Below are positions 56,459 to 64,000 of a stretch of DNA of 64,000 bases, piece after piece (position 1 is the first letter of the stretch; every line of letters begins with the position of its first letter). The translations under genes were made by a program, and so were the position numbers. Origin of the DNA: Leishmania panamensis. Lineage: Eukaryota; Euglenozoa; Kinetoplastea; Trypanosomatida; Trypanosomatidae. The DNA lies in assembly GCF_000755165.1 (NCBI RefSeq), contig NC_025867.1, positions 373,894 through 437,893 on the forward strand, read 5' to 3'. The notes below the pieces were generated by a model, which saw nothing but the letters and a program-made list of their open reading frames with translations, was not told where the DNA came from and searched no databases.

Positions 56459-57364
56459 ATGACTAGCCGGTACGAGCGGCAGGAGAAGATCGGCGAGGGT
56501 ACCTACGGCGTGGTGTACAAGGCCCGAGACACGTCCACTGCCGCGACGGTCGCGTTGAAGCGCATTCGGCTTGACTCGGAGGAGGAGGGCGTACCCTGCA
56601 CCGCCATTCGTGAGATTTCGCTGCTGAAGGAGCTGCGACATGAGAACATCGTGAAGTTGCTGGACGTATGCCACAGCGAGCACCGCCTGACGATTGTCTT
56701 CGAGTACTTGGACTTGGACTTGAAGAAGTATCTCGACCGCGAGAATGGCAACCTTGATGCAGCGACGATCCAGCACTTTATGCGGGACCTGCTGCGCGGC
56801 GTCGCCTTCTGCCACCAGCGCAGTGTCCTGCACCGCGACCTAAAGCCGCAGAATCTTCTCATCTCGCGCGAGAAAGAGCTGAAGCTAGGCGACTTCGGCC
56901 TCGGCCGCTCCTTCGCCATCCCGGTGCGCAAATTCACGAACGAGGTGGTGACGCTGTGGTACCGACCGCCCGATGTGCTGCTCGGCTCGATGCAGTACGG
57001 TCCGCCGGTGGATGTGTGGTCGGTAGGGTGCATCTTCTCCGAGATGGCCACCGGGACGCCGCTTTTCGCGGGTAAGAACGATGCCGACCAGCTAATGCGC
57101 ATCTTCCGCTTCCTAGGCACACCAAACAACCGGGTGTGGCCGTCCATGAACCAGTACCCAAACTCGAACAACATGCTGTCGCAGCCGGAGTTTCTGCAGA
57201 ACTTCGAGCCGGAGTGGAGCAACGTACTAGGCTCCGTGCCCGGGTACGAGAAGCTTGGATGCGCTGGTGTAGACCTGCTAGAAAAGCTTCTACGCTACGA
57301 GCCGTCGGAGCGCATAACCGCGGCAGACGCGTTGAATCACCCGTACTTCAGCGTTCAGTTTTAG
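56459..57364 (+). CDS. Cdc2-related kinase CRK1 (301 aa)
   Basis: A cyclin-dependent protein kinase of the Cdc2 family. Motifs: glycine loop GEGTYG (residues 12-17) with the Thr15/Tyr16 pair that can be inhibited by phosphorylation; VALK with the catalytic lysine at 34; the cyclin-binding helix PCTAIRE at 46-52 (PSTAIRE in CDK1); HRDLKPQNLL catalytic loop; DFGLGRSF; and an activation loop FTNEVVTLWYRPP with the activating Thr. The APE motif is PPD here. At 301 residues the protein is minimal, as for CDK1/2. The sequence and PCTAIRE box agree with Leishmania CRK1 as I remember it. No cyclin gene is nearby. Its proposed role in cell-cycle control comes from family knowledge. Confidence 0.95.
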   Translation: MTSRYERQEKIGEGTYGVVYKARDTSTAATVALKRIRLDSEEEGVPCTAIREISLLKELRHENIVKLLDVCHSEHRLTIVFEYLDLDLKKYLDRENGNLDAATIQHFMRDLLRGVAFCHQRSVLHRDLKPQNLLISREKELKLGDFGLGRSFAIPVRKFTNEVVTLWYRPPDVLLGSMQYGPPVDVWSVGCIFSEMATGTPLFAGKNDADQLMRIFRFLGTPNNRVWPSMNQYPNSNNMLSQPEFLQNFEPEWSNVLGSVPGYEKLGCAGVDLLEKLLRYEPSERITAADALNHPYFSVQF

Positions 57365-58918
57365 CTACTCCAATAAGGCAGCGGTACCTTTGTGCGTTGT
57401 CTCTCTCCCCCTGTGCCAGCAACGACAAGGGTAGTGCGAGGAGTTGGAAGAGGCTTGTTGCGCGTCTACGCATTCTGCTAGTTGTCATGCTAAAGCCGAC
57501 GCGCTGGTGGTTTGGTCGGTGGCCTTAACGGTTCGCGTTTTGCTTGATTTTTTTCCCGTCTTTCCAGAATGTGTGTGCCCTCGTCTTGATACACAGACGC
57601 ACCCACACCCTCTCTGGCAGAAGCCGTGGGTGACGATATATCCTATCGTCTTTGGGTGTTTGCTCTCTCGGTCTGTTGTTTTCCCCTCTTCCCCCCTCCC
57701 TTCTTTCCCCTGTTGGCCTCTGTTTTATTTTTCCCTCATGCATTCGGCGGTGTGCACGCTTGCGCCTTTCCCCTCTCGTGTCTCCTTCGCTCTTTCGCCC
57801 ACCCCCCTGATGTTGCTCTGTCGGGTCGGATGTCAGGGCCTTTGCAACAATGCCCCCTTTCGGTCTCCCTCTGTGTGGTGGCTGTTTCGTTCGCCCTCTC
57901 ACCTGATCTTGCGGAGCTCCCAAACGGGCTTCTTCCCGTGTGTGCGTGACAGTGTGCCGGGGCGTGCATGTGCTTCCATGGTTAAGTATGAGCGATGACA
58001 CCTCCCTCTCTCGCCCAAAACACGCCTACCCGCACACCTGCACATGGCTGCGTGCGTGCCGACCCTGTATTGGCTCTTGAAAAGACGTAGGGTATGAAAG
58101 GGTCTTTCCTCTCTTCCTCATTCCGGCCGAGGAGGGGGGGGGAAGAGAGCGACAAACAAACGAGTGCCATTCAACAGCGCTTACCCAGACGTGTTCCTAC
58201 ACGAGCACGCAAAGAATCAAACAACCCCAATGAAAAACGAGGTGCCCACACGCACGCCGCCACACATGCTCAGCGATCCTCTTCAGCTTGGTGGTTCGAG
58301 GCGGAGGTGGGAGAGAGGGAGACAGACGCAAAGATGGAAAGAAATGCACGGCAGAGGCAGGGGGATGGAGCGCTTCGTGTGGCGCTGCTGCACTTTATCC
58401 TCCTCACACAAGCATATTCCTCACACCCACGCCGGTGCTTCTGCGCAGGCGATGGTGGTGGTTGGCTTTGCAGTGGTGTCGTTTGCTGCTACTGGTATCA
58501 TGGCTGCCCTCTTCACTCCTCCTCGCACCCCTTCCCCTTTCTATTCCTTTCCTCCTTCGATGTTCCCTCACTCCCTACGTGCGTGCGTGCTGGTGCAGCT
58601 ACAACACCCCCTTTTCCTTTAGAGTGTCCACGAATCATAAGACAACTTAGCGCGTGCATCTCCTTGCTCTCACTCGAGCTTTTTCCTACTACTTACTCGC
58701 CCTCACTTCGTGCCTCCCCCACCTCCCCCACAAGTCGATATCACCACCGGCTTATATCGGCGTCAAAGCACCACGGCTCTGATAGGCTCTCTCCACCCAG
58801 TCAGCGAGGGAACAAGAGTAGAGTCGTACCGCTTGTCCTCGGGGTTTTCCTGTTTCTCTATTTCACTCTTCTGCTCACTTACGTAGATATCACTCAACGC
58901 AGGCGACAGAGGAGGAGA
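57365..58918. other. Spacer and UTRs
   Basis: No gene seen. The CCT4 frame is open upstream back to 58094 without a stop, but that part is low-complexity and carries no similarity to chaperonins. C/T-rich tracts are frequent, with the strongest at about 57675-57735 and 58845-58880. Confidence 0.6.
58845..58886 (+). promoter_or_regulatory. Predicted trans-splice acceptor for CCT4
   Basis: A T/C-rich tract is followed by AG at 58885-58886, 33 bases before the ATG at 58919; another AG lies at 58901-58902. It argues against using the long open upstream frame. Confidence 0.5.
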
Positions 58919-60574
58919 ATGTTGGCCGGTGTAGGGAACCGCGCTGCTGGTGGCGCTGCGGCATCGCGCCGTAAGGGCAACGAGAGCAAGAAGGACAACA
59001 ACACGCAGACGGATGTGCGCATCAGCAACATCACAGCCGCCAAGGCCGTAGCGGACTGCATCCGCACCTCGCTTGGGCCACGTGGCATGGACAAGATGAT
59101 CATTAACCCGAAAGGGGAGACGATCATTAGCAACGACGGCGCTACGATCCTGTCGCGGCTGCAGGTGACGCACCCGTGCGCCAAGATGCTGGTGGATCTA
59201 TCCAAGGCCCAGGACATCGAAGCTGGCGACGGCACAACGTCTGTTGCGGTGCTGTGCGGCGCCCTTCTGCGCGCCGTCGAGGAGCTGCTGAACAAGGGCA
59301 TTCACCCGACGCAGATCTCGGAGAGCTTCAACGAGTGCGCCAAGCTGGCAGAGAGGGTGCTGGAGGACATGAGCATCAAGATTGACATTGAGGACCGTGA
59401 CACACTTATCAAAGCGGCCATCACGTCGCTCAACTCGAAGGTCATCTCGCAGAACAGTGATCTGTTGGCCCCGATGGCGGTCGACGCCGTGCGCAAAATC
59501 ATCCGCAACAACGGTGACGTCGACTTGCGCGACATCCGCGTCACGTCTGCGCTGGGAGGGACGATTGACGACACGGAGCTGATTCAGAACGGTATGGTGT
59601 TCAAGCAGAAGGCGTCGCGCGTTGCTGGCGGGCCGGTGCGTATCCAGGATGCCACGATCGCGCTCATTCAGTTCCAGCTTTCGCCACCCAAGACAGACAT
59701 GGAGAGCACTGTCACCATCACCGACTACACGCAGATGGACCGCGCTCTCAAGGAGGAGCGTAAGTATTTGCTGGGCCTCTGCAAAGCAATCAAGGACGCC
59801 GGCGTGAATGTGTTGTTGGTACAGAAGTCAGTGCTGCGTGACGCCGTTACGGCGCAGTCGCTGGATTTTCTCGCCAAGATGAAAATCATGGTGGTGACGG
59901 ACATTGAGCGCAACGACATCGACTTCATCACGAAGACGCTCGGCTGCATGCCGGTGGCGAACCTGGAGAACTTTACCAAGGACAAATTTGGCCACGCCAA
60001 GACGGTCGTCGAAGAGGGCACGCCGAGCGGCAAGGTGATCAAAATCATGGGCGTGCAGGCGCCGCCCCCGTCGTCACTGAACCGCGAGCTGTTTGGCAAG
60101 ACTGTGTGCTTCTTTCTACGCGGTAGCAACAGCCTCATGCTCGAGGAGGCCGAGCGCGCCCTGCACGACTCCCTCTGCGTGATTCGGTCCATTGTGAAGA
60201 AGCGCGCCATCATGCCTGGCGGCGCGGCTGGCGAGATTGAGGTGTGCATGCAGCTTGGCAAGTACGCGCGCGAGCGGGCGGAGGGGATACAGACGTTCTG
60301 CATGCGGTCGTACGCAGACGCCTTCGAGATTATTCCGTACACACTGGCCGAGAATGCCGGGATGCAGCCCATCTCGATCGTCACGGAGCTGCGCAACGCC
60401 CATGCGTCTGGGCACGTGAACAGCGGCGTGAATGTGCGCAAGGGGTGCGTGACGGACATGGTCGAGGAGAATGTGGTGCAGCCGCTGCTTGTGTTGACCT
60501 CCGCCGTGCGCCTTGCCTCGGAGGCGGTGATGATGATCTTGAAGATCGACGACATCATCATGACGCGTATCTGA
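58919..60574 (+). CDS. T-complex protein 1 subunit delta, CCT4 (551 aa)
   Basis: A subunit of the cytosolic chaperonin CCT/TRiC, which folds actin and tubulin among others. The N-terminus has a basic, Gly/Ala-rich tail, then VRISNITAAKAVADCIRTSL with GPRGMDKMI, the nucleotide-binding GDGTTS at residues 103-108, and NDGATIL. The C-terminal equatorial block ends with ILKIDDIIMTRI. VQKSVLRDAVTAQSLDFLAK and FFLRGSNSLMLEEAERALHD in the apical/intermediate region agree with the delta subunit. Length fits the family (about 530-550). It is the last protein gene of the plus-strand unit before the Pol III cluster. Confidence 0.95.
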   Translation: MLAGVGNRAAGGAAASRRKGNESKKDNNTQTDVRISNITAAKAVADCIRTSLGPRGMDKMIINPKGETIISNDGATILSRLQVTHPCAKMLVDLSKAQDIEAGDGTTSVAVLCGALLRAVEELLNKGIHPTQISESFNECAKLAERVLEDMSIKIDIEDRDTLIKAAITSLNSKVISQNSDLLAPMAVDAVRKIIRNNGDVDLRDIRVTSALGGTIDDTELIQNGMVFKQKASRVAGGPVRIQDATIALIQFQLSPPKTDMESTVTITDYTQMDRALKEERKYLLGLCKAIKDAGVNVLLVQKSVLRDAVTAQSLDFLAKMKIMVVTDIERNDIDFITKTLGCMPVANLENFTKDKFGHAKTVVEEGTPSGKVIKIMGVQAPPPSSLNRELFGKTVCFFLRGSNSLMLEEAERALHDSLCVIRSIVKKRAIMPGGAAGEIEVCMQLGKYARERAEGIQTFCMRSYADAFEIIPYTLAENAGMQPISIVTELRNAHASGHVNSGVNVRKGCVTDMVEENVVQPLLVLTSAVRLASEAVMMILKIDDIIMTRI

Positions 60575-61276
60575 TTCGCGTCCAGCGAAAGCGAGAGAGA
60601 ATGCGATGAGTCCCACAAGCACCCACGTTGTTTGCTTCTCGTGTTGGTTTTATTAGACGATGCCGAGAGGTACGCGAGGGCTGCGCGCGGTGTTGTCGCC
60701 AAGAGTAACGTTGTTGACGATGTTAAGCAAAAAGAGAGAAGGAAAGAGGAAAGTCAAGAGGAAACACACACATACACACACGGCAAAGACGACGTAGAGG
60801 TGGGGTGTGGGTGCGCAGCCGTCAACCCCCCCCAATGCCGTTGTTTATGCCTTTTGTTTCGCTTGTTTTTTTTTCTGTGTTGTCTGGGTCTGTTTTGAGA
60901 TTTTCCTACCGTACCCCTCCCTAAGCAACAAAGTTCTGTGGTGTTAGTTGTTGAGAGCATAACCAAAGAGCGGGGGGAAAAAGGAAAGAAAAGAAAAAAG
61001 AACTCCACCACCCGGCGTCCAACAGGCAACGCGCAAAGAAAAAAACGAGCCTCAGTGCTGGTGGCAGGTGACACGAAAGAGGCATGTGGGTTATTCTCTT
61101 CCCCCTCAAACGCCACTCCCCCAAGATGCAGTCAGCGCCACACGCCAGAAAGGGGGAGTGCACACCTGCTGGGATGCATGGGTTTCCTCGTCTCCTTTTC
61201 GAACCCACTCACTCCACTACTTCCCCACCGCCTTTTCACCTCTCTGTTAGCCACCATTGCGCTTTGCCGGCACATC
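60575..61276. other. Convergent strand-switch region, left part
   Basis: No gene seen. It is the 3' UTR of CCT4 plus spacer, A-rich in places (60970-61045), with a T-run near 60868-60875. As plus-strand transcription ends here and minus-strand transcription ends from the other side, this is the expected Pol II termination region. Confidence 0.65.
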
Positions 61277-61394
61277 GAGTACGACCATACTTGAGTGAAA
61301 ACACCATATCCCGTCCGATTTGTGAAGTTAAGCACTCACAGGCTCAGTTAGTACTGAGGTCAGTGATGACTCGGGAACCCTGAGTGCCGTACTC
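61277..61394 (+). rRNA. 5S ribosomal RNA
   Basis: A 118-nt gene with trypanosomatid 5S features. The ends GAGTAC and GTACTC pair to form helix I. The internal region CCGATTTGTGAAGTTAAGCA and the sequence TCAGTGATGACTCGGGAACC match the conserved A-box/C-box area and loops. It is transcribed by Pol III from an internal promoter bound by TFIIIA/TFIIIC in other eukaryotes. In Leishmania 5S genes are dispersed and linked to tRNA genes, as here. Confidence 0.95.
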
Positions 61395-61400
61395 TTTTTT
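61395..61400 (+). terminator. Pol III terminator of the 5S gene
   Basis: Six T residues directly follow the last paired base of the 5S gene. Confidence 0.85.
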
Positions 61401-61472
61401 CTAGCCGCTGCTTCCTCGGTCTCTTGCCAGGCGTGTGAAAAAAAGGCGAAGAAACAGGCTTGCGCAAACGTC

Positions 61473-61544
61473 GGTCCAGTGGTCTAGTGGCATGATTCTC
61501 CCTTAGGGTGGGAGAGGTCCCGGGTTCAATTCCCGGCTGGACCC
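61473..61544 (+). tRNA. tRNA-Pro (AGG)
   Basis: The cloverleaf folds cleanly: acceptor GGTCCAG with CTGGACC, anticodon stem CTCCC/GGGAG with loop TTAGGGT (anticodon AGG, reading CCU and, after inosine modification, CCC), and T-arm CCGGGTTCAATTCCCGG. The B box GGTTCAATTCC lies at 61523-61533. The discriminator base is C. No intron. Confidence 0.95.
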
Positions 61545-61553
61545 TTTTTTTTT
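61545..61553 (+). terminator. Pol III terminator of tRNA-Pro
   Basis: Nine T residues follow the tRNA directly. Confidence 0.9.
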
Positions 61554-61619
61554 GTTTGGGTCGGCCATGCCTCCCTCTCCATGGCCCAAGCGTGACGGGA
61601 GGGGCCGCGACACACGAGG

Positions 61620-61693
61620 GCGCGGTTGGTCTAGGTGGTTATGACGTCGCTTTAACACGGCGAAGGTCTCGGGTTCGAGTCCCGAACTGCGTA
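61620..61693 (+). tRNA. tRNA-Val (AAC)
   Basis: The anticodon stem TCGCT/GGCGA encloses the loop TTAACAC (anticodon AAC). The T-arm is TCGGGTTCGAGTCCCGA. The acceptor GCGCGGT (61620-61626) pairs with ACTGCGT (61686-61692), including G-U pairs at the first position and at the fifth. The discriminator is A at 61693. Four T residues at 61695-61698 serve as terminator. Confidence 0.9.
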
Positions 61694-61755
61694 CTTTTCA
61701 CCCTGCCGCTCTTTCTTCACCGCCACTGGCGTGTAGGTAGCAAGAGCGTGCTACA

Positions 61756-61828
61756 GCATTCCTAGCTCAGTCGGTAGAGCGCACGGCTCTTAACCGTGTG
61801 GTCGTGGGTTCGATCCCCACGGAGTGCG
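61756..61828 (+). tRNA. tRNA-Lys (CUU)
   Basis: Acceptor GCATTCC pairs with GGAGTGC with one G-U pair. The D-arm is GCTCAGTCGGTAGAGC, the anticodon stem CACGG/CCGTG with loop CTCTTAA (anticodon CUU), and the T-arm GTGGGTTCGATCCCCAC. The discriminator is G. A run of four T at 61830-61833 follows. Confidence 0.95.
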
Positions 61829-62070
61829 CTTTTCTGAGCGAGGACCGCCGGCCAGAAAAGAGGCCTCGCCAGTGGAGGACAGGCTTCGGCGAAAGTAGCG
61901 TGAGGGGTAGGTGGGGAAGGGGGGCAGTGGCGGAGCGGAGGCGACGAGAAACAAGCCCATGCACAATGGGCTGCGATCGAGCACTGTCACGGAGATGCGC
62001 AGCGTTCTTGGACAGCGTTCTTCTTGCTGGTTCTATGACCCGACTTGCAGGTGTGTAGGAGTCATTTATA
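61829..62070. other. Convergent strand-switch region, right part
   Basis: No gene seen. Just downstream of tRNA-Lys there are four Ts; further on is a 7-bp hairpin with a 5-base loop at 61954-61972 (AGCCCAT/ATGGGCT), and a repeated AGCGTTCTT near 61999-62020. The rest is the presumed 3' UTR of the minus-strand gene. Confidence 0.55.
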
Positions 62071-63897
62071 TTACTCGTCCTCCTCCACTGCGGAGAACTC
62101 ACCGGAGGAGACGCAGGACATGGCCGAGTCGTCTTCGTCAGCATCGACCTCCAACTCCTCGTCTCTCGAGGATGAGGTGCTGCTTTCCGTGGCCTTATTA
62201 GCGTCCTCTGCCTCCTTCTCCGCGTCCTCCTCGCCCTGTAACTTGCGCAGCCGCGGCTCCACCTCCTTCTCCAGCAGCGCCGCTAGCGACTCGGAGTAGT
62301 GGGCCGTGGCGCGCAAGTACGCCGCTTCGCTGAGCCAGCCCCGCCGCTGTCCGCGCCGCGCCAACTCCATCGGCGCAGTCGCTGGCTCAACGCAGCGCAC
62401 CACGTCCGCCATGTACGGGTCATCCATCACGTCGGCAAGCTGGAACGGGACGTAGAGCTGCCCGCGGCCGATGGTGCGGCACTGCATCTCCAGCAGCGTC
62501 AGGCGGCGCGCGTGGCCCGGCAGACCCTTGTACGCGGCTCGCCGCACTTTGTCGCGCTCGAGCAGCAGGCGCAGCACACTCTCAATGTGCGGCGAGCGCG
62601 ACACGTCTCGCAGTCGTACACCGACGTCGGAGCGGCGCAGCAGCCGCACCGCGATGCGCTCATACACAGCGCTGCTGGCGCTCGCGTACGGATCGTAGCC
62701 GAGTCGCAGCCGCAGGCGGTTGAACGGGCCGTTGCGAATGAGGTACGTGAAGCACTGCATTACCTGCTTGTTGCGGTACGCGCGCGGGCACAGGCCTGAC
62801 TGCAGCATGGCGTCCTGCAGGTCCTGCACCACCCACGACGGCCGCTCCGCCAGCAGCCGCACCATCATTTGGACTTCGGGCGGGTCAGTGTCGAGCCCTC
62901 CGTCAAGCGAGCTTCCCATCGAGCGCAGGAAGTTGTTGTGCGCTGCCTGCCGCGTCGGCAACACGGACGACTCCTCAGCGCTGACGCTAATGGTCGGCAG
63001 CGTCGCTAAGTCGTATTGCGCCGCTGACGAGTCATCGTTGGCGTCCACCGCGAGCCTGTCGCCTCCCGGCGCTGTTGCTGCAGAGGCGGCCGCCACAGCG
63101 GTGTTCAGGTCTCTGCCGGGCTCGTACCGCACCTCGAACGGGGCCCGCGAGCTCAGGAAGTGCTGCGGCGGAAAGACGCCCGCGCCGCAGAGCGACGGCG
63201 CCGCCTGCAGCTGCTCCGGTGTGAAGAGCGCAAATGTGAAGTCGGCCGGACGCGCCAGCTCCATCTCGCGCGACACCACCCCAACGACCTCCGCACTTAC
63301 GCTACTCGTCCTGGCTGTGCCACACGCGTCCTTGTCATCGTGCGCAGACCCCCCTTGCCCCTCCTCTACGTTGTCTACTTCTTCCTCGCGAAGCACCGCG
63401 TTGGTGAAGGGATCGCGGTACCGGCGGATGTGGCGGCATTGCCGCACCTGCAGCAACAGGTCGTTGCGGTAGTACCCGTTGACGAGCAACTGCGGCTCGA
63501 TCGAGGCAAATGCCTCGCGGCGGCGGCGCTTCTGCGCTTGCAGGTGCGCTGCCTCCGCGCCCCCGCCTCCGCCAACCCCGCTGTCGCTTGCCCAATACTC
63601 TTCATCCTCCTCGTCGCCGCCGCTGCCCCAGTTAGTACTGCGCCACCCGCTGAAGATCGGCACCGTACAGTAGTGGCGGTGGTAGCGCGTGAGGAGGCGC
63701 AGCGCTCGCCGCTGGCTGCCCCCATCGCGCGCCGCCTGAACGGCTGGCCGCTTCACCACTGTGTATGGGAAGGCGCGCGACGCACTCTCGTCGCTGTCGC
63801 CGCTGCTGTTGCTACTCGGCATGTCGTCGCCGCTCTCCTCCTCTCCTTCCGGCTCCTCCCCGTTGTCGTGCGCGCCACTCACATCGCTGCGAGCCAT
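62071..63897 (-). CDS. Probable TFIIIC subunit Tau95/GTF3C5 (608 aa)
   Basis: Several blocks match the Tau95/GTF3C5 family in the right order. In the triple-barrel region, LLVNGYYRNDLLLQVRQCRH (about 137-156) parallels the family's F-x-T-x-x-LLLRI-x-R block. ADFTFALFTPEQL (218-230) parallels the DFQY block, and FPPQHFLSSRAPFEVRYEP (242-260) the PPP-x-FSR-x-x-x-P-x-Y-x-YRP block. In the DNA-binding part, LLAERPSWVVQDL (348-360) corresponds to LF-x-x-RPIW-x-x, and LIRNGPFNRLRLRLGYDPY (386-404) to the hallmark GPW-x-x-x-W-x-x-FGYDP. The tail is Asp/Glu-rich, as in yeast and human proteins. Tau95 contacts the A box of tRNA genes with Tau131. The start is the only upstream ATG (63897); the frame stays open to the window edge without another ATG. 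Confidence 0.85.
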   Translation of the reverse strand: MARSDVSGAHDNGEEPEGEEESGDDMPSSNSSGDSDESASRAFPYTVVKRPAVQAARDGGSQRRALRLLTRYHRHYCTVPIFSGWRSTNWGSGGDEEDEEYWASDSGVGGGGGAEAAHLQAQKRRRREAFASIEPQLLVNGYYRNDLLLQVRQCRHIRRYRDPFTNAVLREEEVDNVEEGQGGSAHDDKDACGTARTSSVSAEVVGVVSREMELARPADFTFALFTPEQLQAAPSLCGAGVFPPQHFLSSRAPFEVRYEPGRDLNTAVAAASAATAPGGDRLAVDANDDSSAAQYDLATLPTISVSAEESSVLPTRQAAHNNFLRSMGSSLDGGLDTDPPEVQMMVRLLAERPSWVVQDLQDAMLQSGLCPRAYRNKQVMQCFTYLIRNGPFNRLRLRLGYDPYASASSAVYERIAVRLLRRSDVGVRLRDVSRSPHIESVLRLLLERDKVRRAAYKGLPGHARRLTLLEMQCRTIGRGQLYVPFQLADVMDDPYMADVVRCVEPATAPMELARRGQRRGWLSEAAYLRATAHYSESLAALLEKEVEPRLRKLQGEEDAEKEAEDANKATESSTSSSRDEELEVDADEDDSAMSCVSSGEFSAVEEDE

Positions 63898-64000
63898 CGT
63901 CTGCTGTGGCGTGGGATGGTGAAGACACGGAACGACAAACGAAGCAGGCAGGAAGGCCTCCACCTCACGCCGCTCTCCCGCGTGTGCGGACGTGCTCAGC
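63898..64000 (-). other. Leader of the minus-strand gene
   Basis: The frame of the Tau95-like gene is open through this stretch but has no ATG (a GTG lies at 63961-63963). It is probably the 5' UTR; the upstream neighbour lies outside the window. Confidence 0.5.

Noticed and set aside
58094..58918. 275-codon open extension in frame upstream of CCT4
   Set aside because: It is low-complexity, has no chaperonin similarity, and a polypyrimidine-AG acceptor lies between it and the ATG at 58919. Similar open leaders occur before the kinesin, p28, IFT172 and L9 genes.
1..64000. CRISPR arrays, bacterial operons, Shine-Dalgarno sites, prophage or insertion sequences
   Set aside because: No regularly spaced repeats or bacterial-type genes are present; all genes are eukaryotic with trypanosomatid features.

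Overview
The window is nuclear DNA of a trypanosomatid, most likely Leishmania or a close relative (Leishmaniinae). The support is GC-rich intronless genes, all on the + strand for about 60 kb. Long spacers full of polypyrimidine tracts and CA/GT repeats separate them, and polypyrimidine-AG sites that look like trans-splice acceptors stand before many start codons. The proteins are typical of the group: CRK1, epsilon-tubulin, IFT172, CCT4, S23 and L9. From memory of Leishmania gene order, the CRK1/CCT4 end resembles chromosome 21 of L. major. That placement and the species cannot be fixed from the sequence alone.

Layout. Positions 1-2540 hold no convincing gene. Then, all on +: a multi-pass membrane protein (2541-3545); a PDCD2/Tsr4-like protein (4980-6239); a 1468-residue low-complexity protein (7583-11989); a diverged SET-like protein (13604-15748); IFT172 (16573-21996); a small single-span membrane protein (23118-23546); a 2071-residue low-complexity, coiled-coil protein (24773-30988); epsilon-tubulin (32101-33513); an axonemal p28 inner-arm dynein light chain (34197-35141); a proline-rich coiled-coil protein (36860-39367); a large kinesin with an FHA-like segment (41750-48169); ribosomal protein L9 (50269-50841); two nearly identical S23 genes (52039-52470 and 53743-54174); CRK1 (56459-57364) and CCT4 (58919-60574). 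This is one polycistronic unit, so expression should be set mainly by trans-splicing, polyadenylation and UTRs.

The unit ends at a convergent strand switch. Between CCT4 and an opposing gene lies an RNA polymerase III cluster: 5S rRNA (61277-61394), tRNA-Pro(AGG) (61473-61544), tRNA-Val(AAC) (61620-61693) and tRNA-Lys(CUU) (61756-61828). The opposing minus-strand gene (62071-63897) encodes what I identify as the Tau95/GTF3C5 subunit of TFIIIC, a factor expected to act on genes such as these tRNAs.

By function the genes fall into a flagellar/basal-body/microtubule set (IFT172, epsilon-tubulin, p28, kinesin, possibly the coiled-coil proteins) and a ribosome, protein-folding and Pol III set (Tsr4-like, L9, two S23, CCT4, 5S, tRNAs, Tau95). 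Trypanosomatid gene order is not normally by function, so this grouping may be chance. The most unusual non-coding signals are hairpins in spacers: a perfect 18-bp inverted repeat at 35613-35654, a two-stem structure at 39760-39825, a long imperfect one at 36436-36511 and a palindrome at 1051-1073. A degenerate SIDER-like retroposon candidate lies at about 12870-13130.
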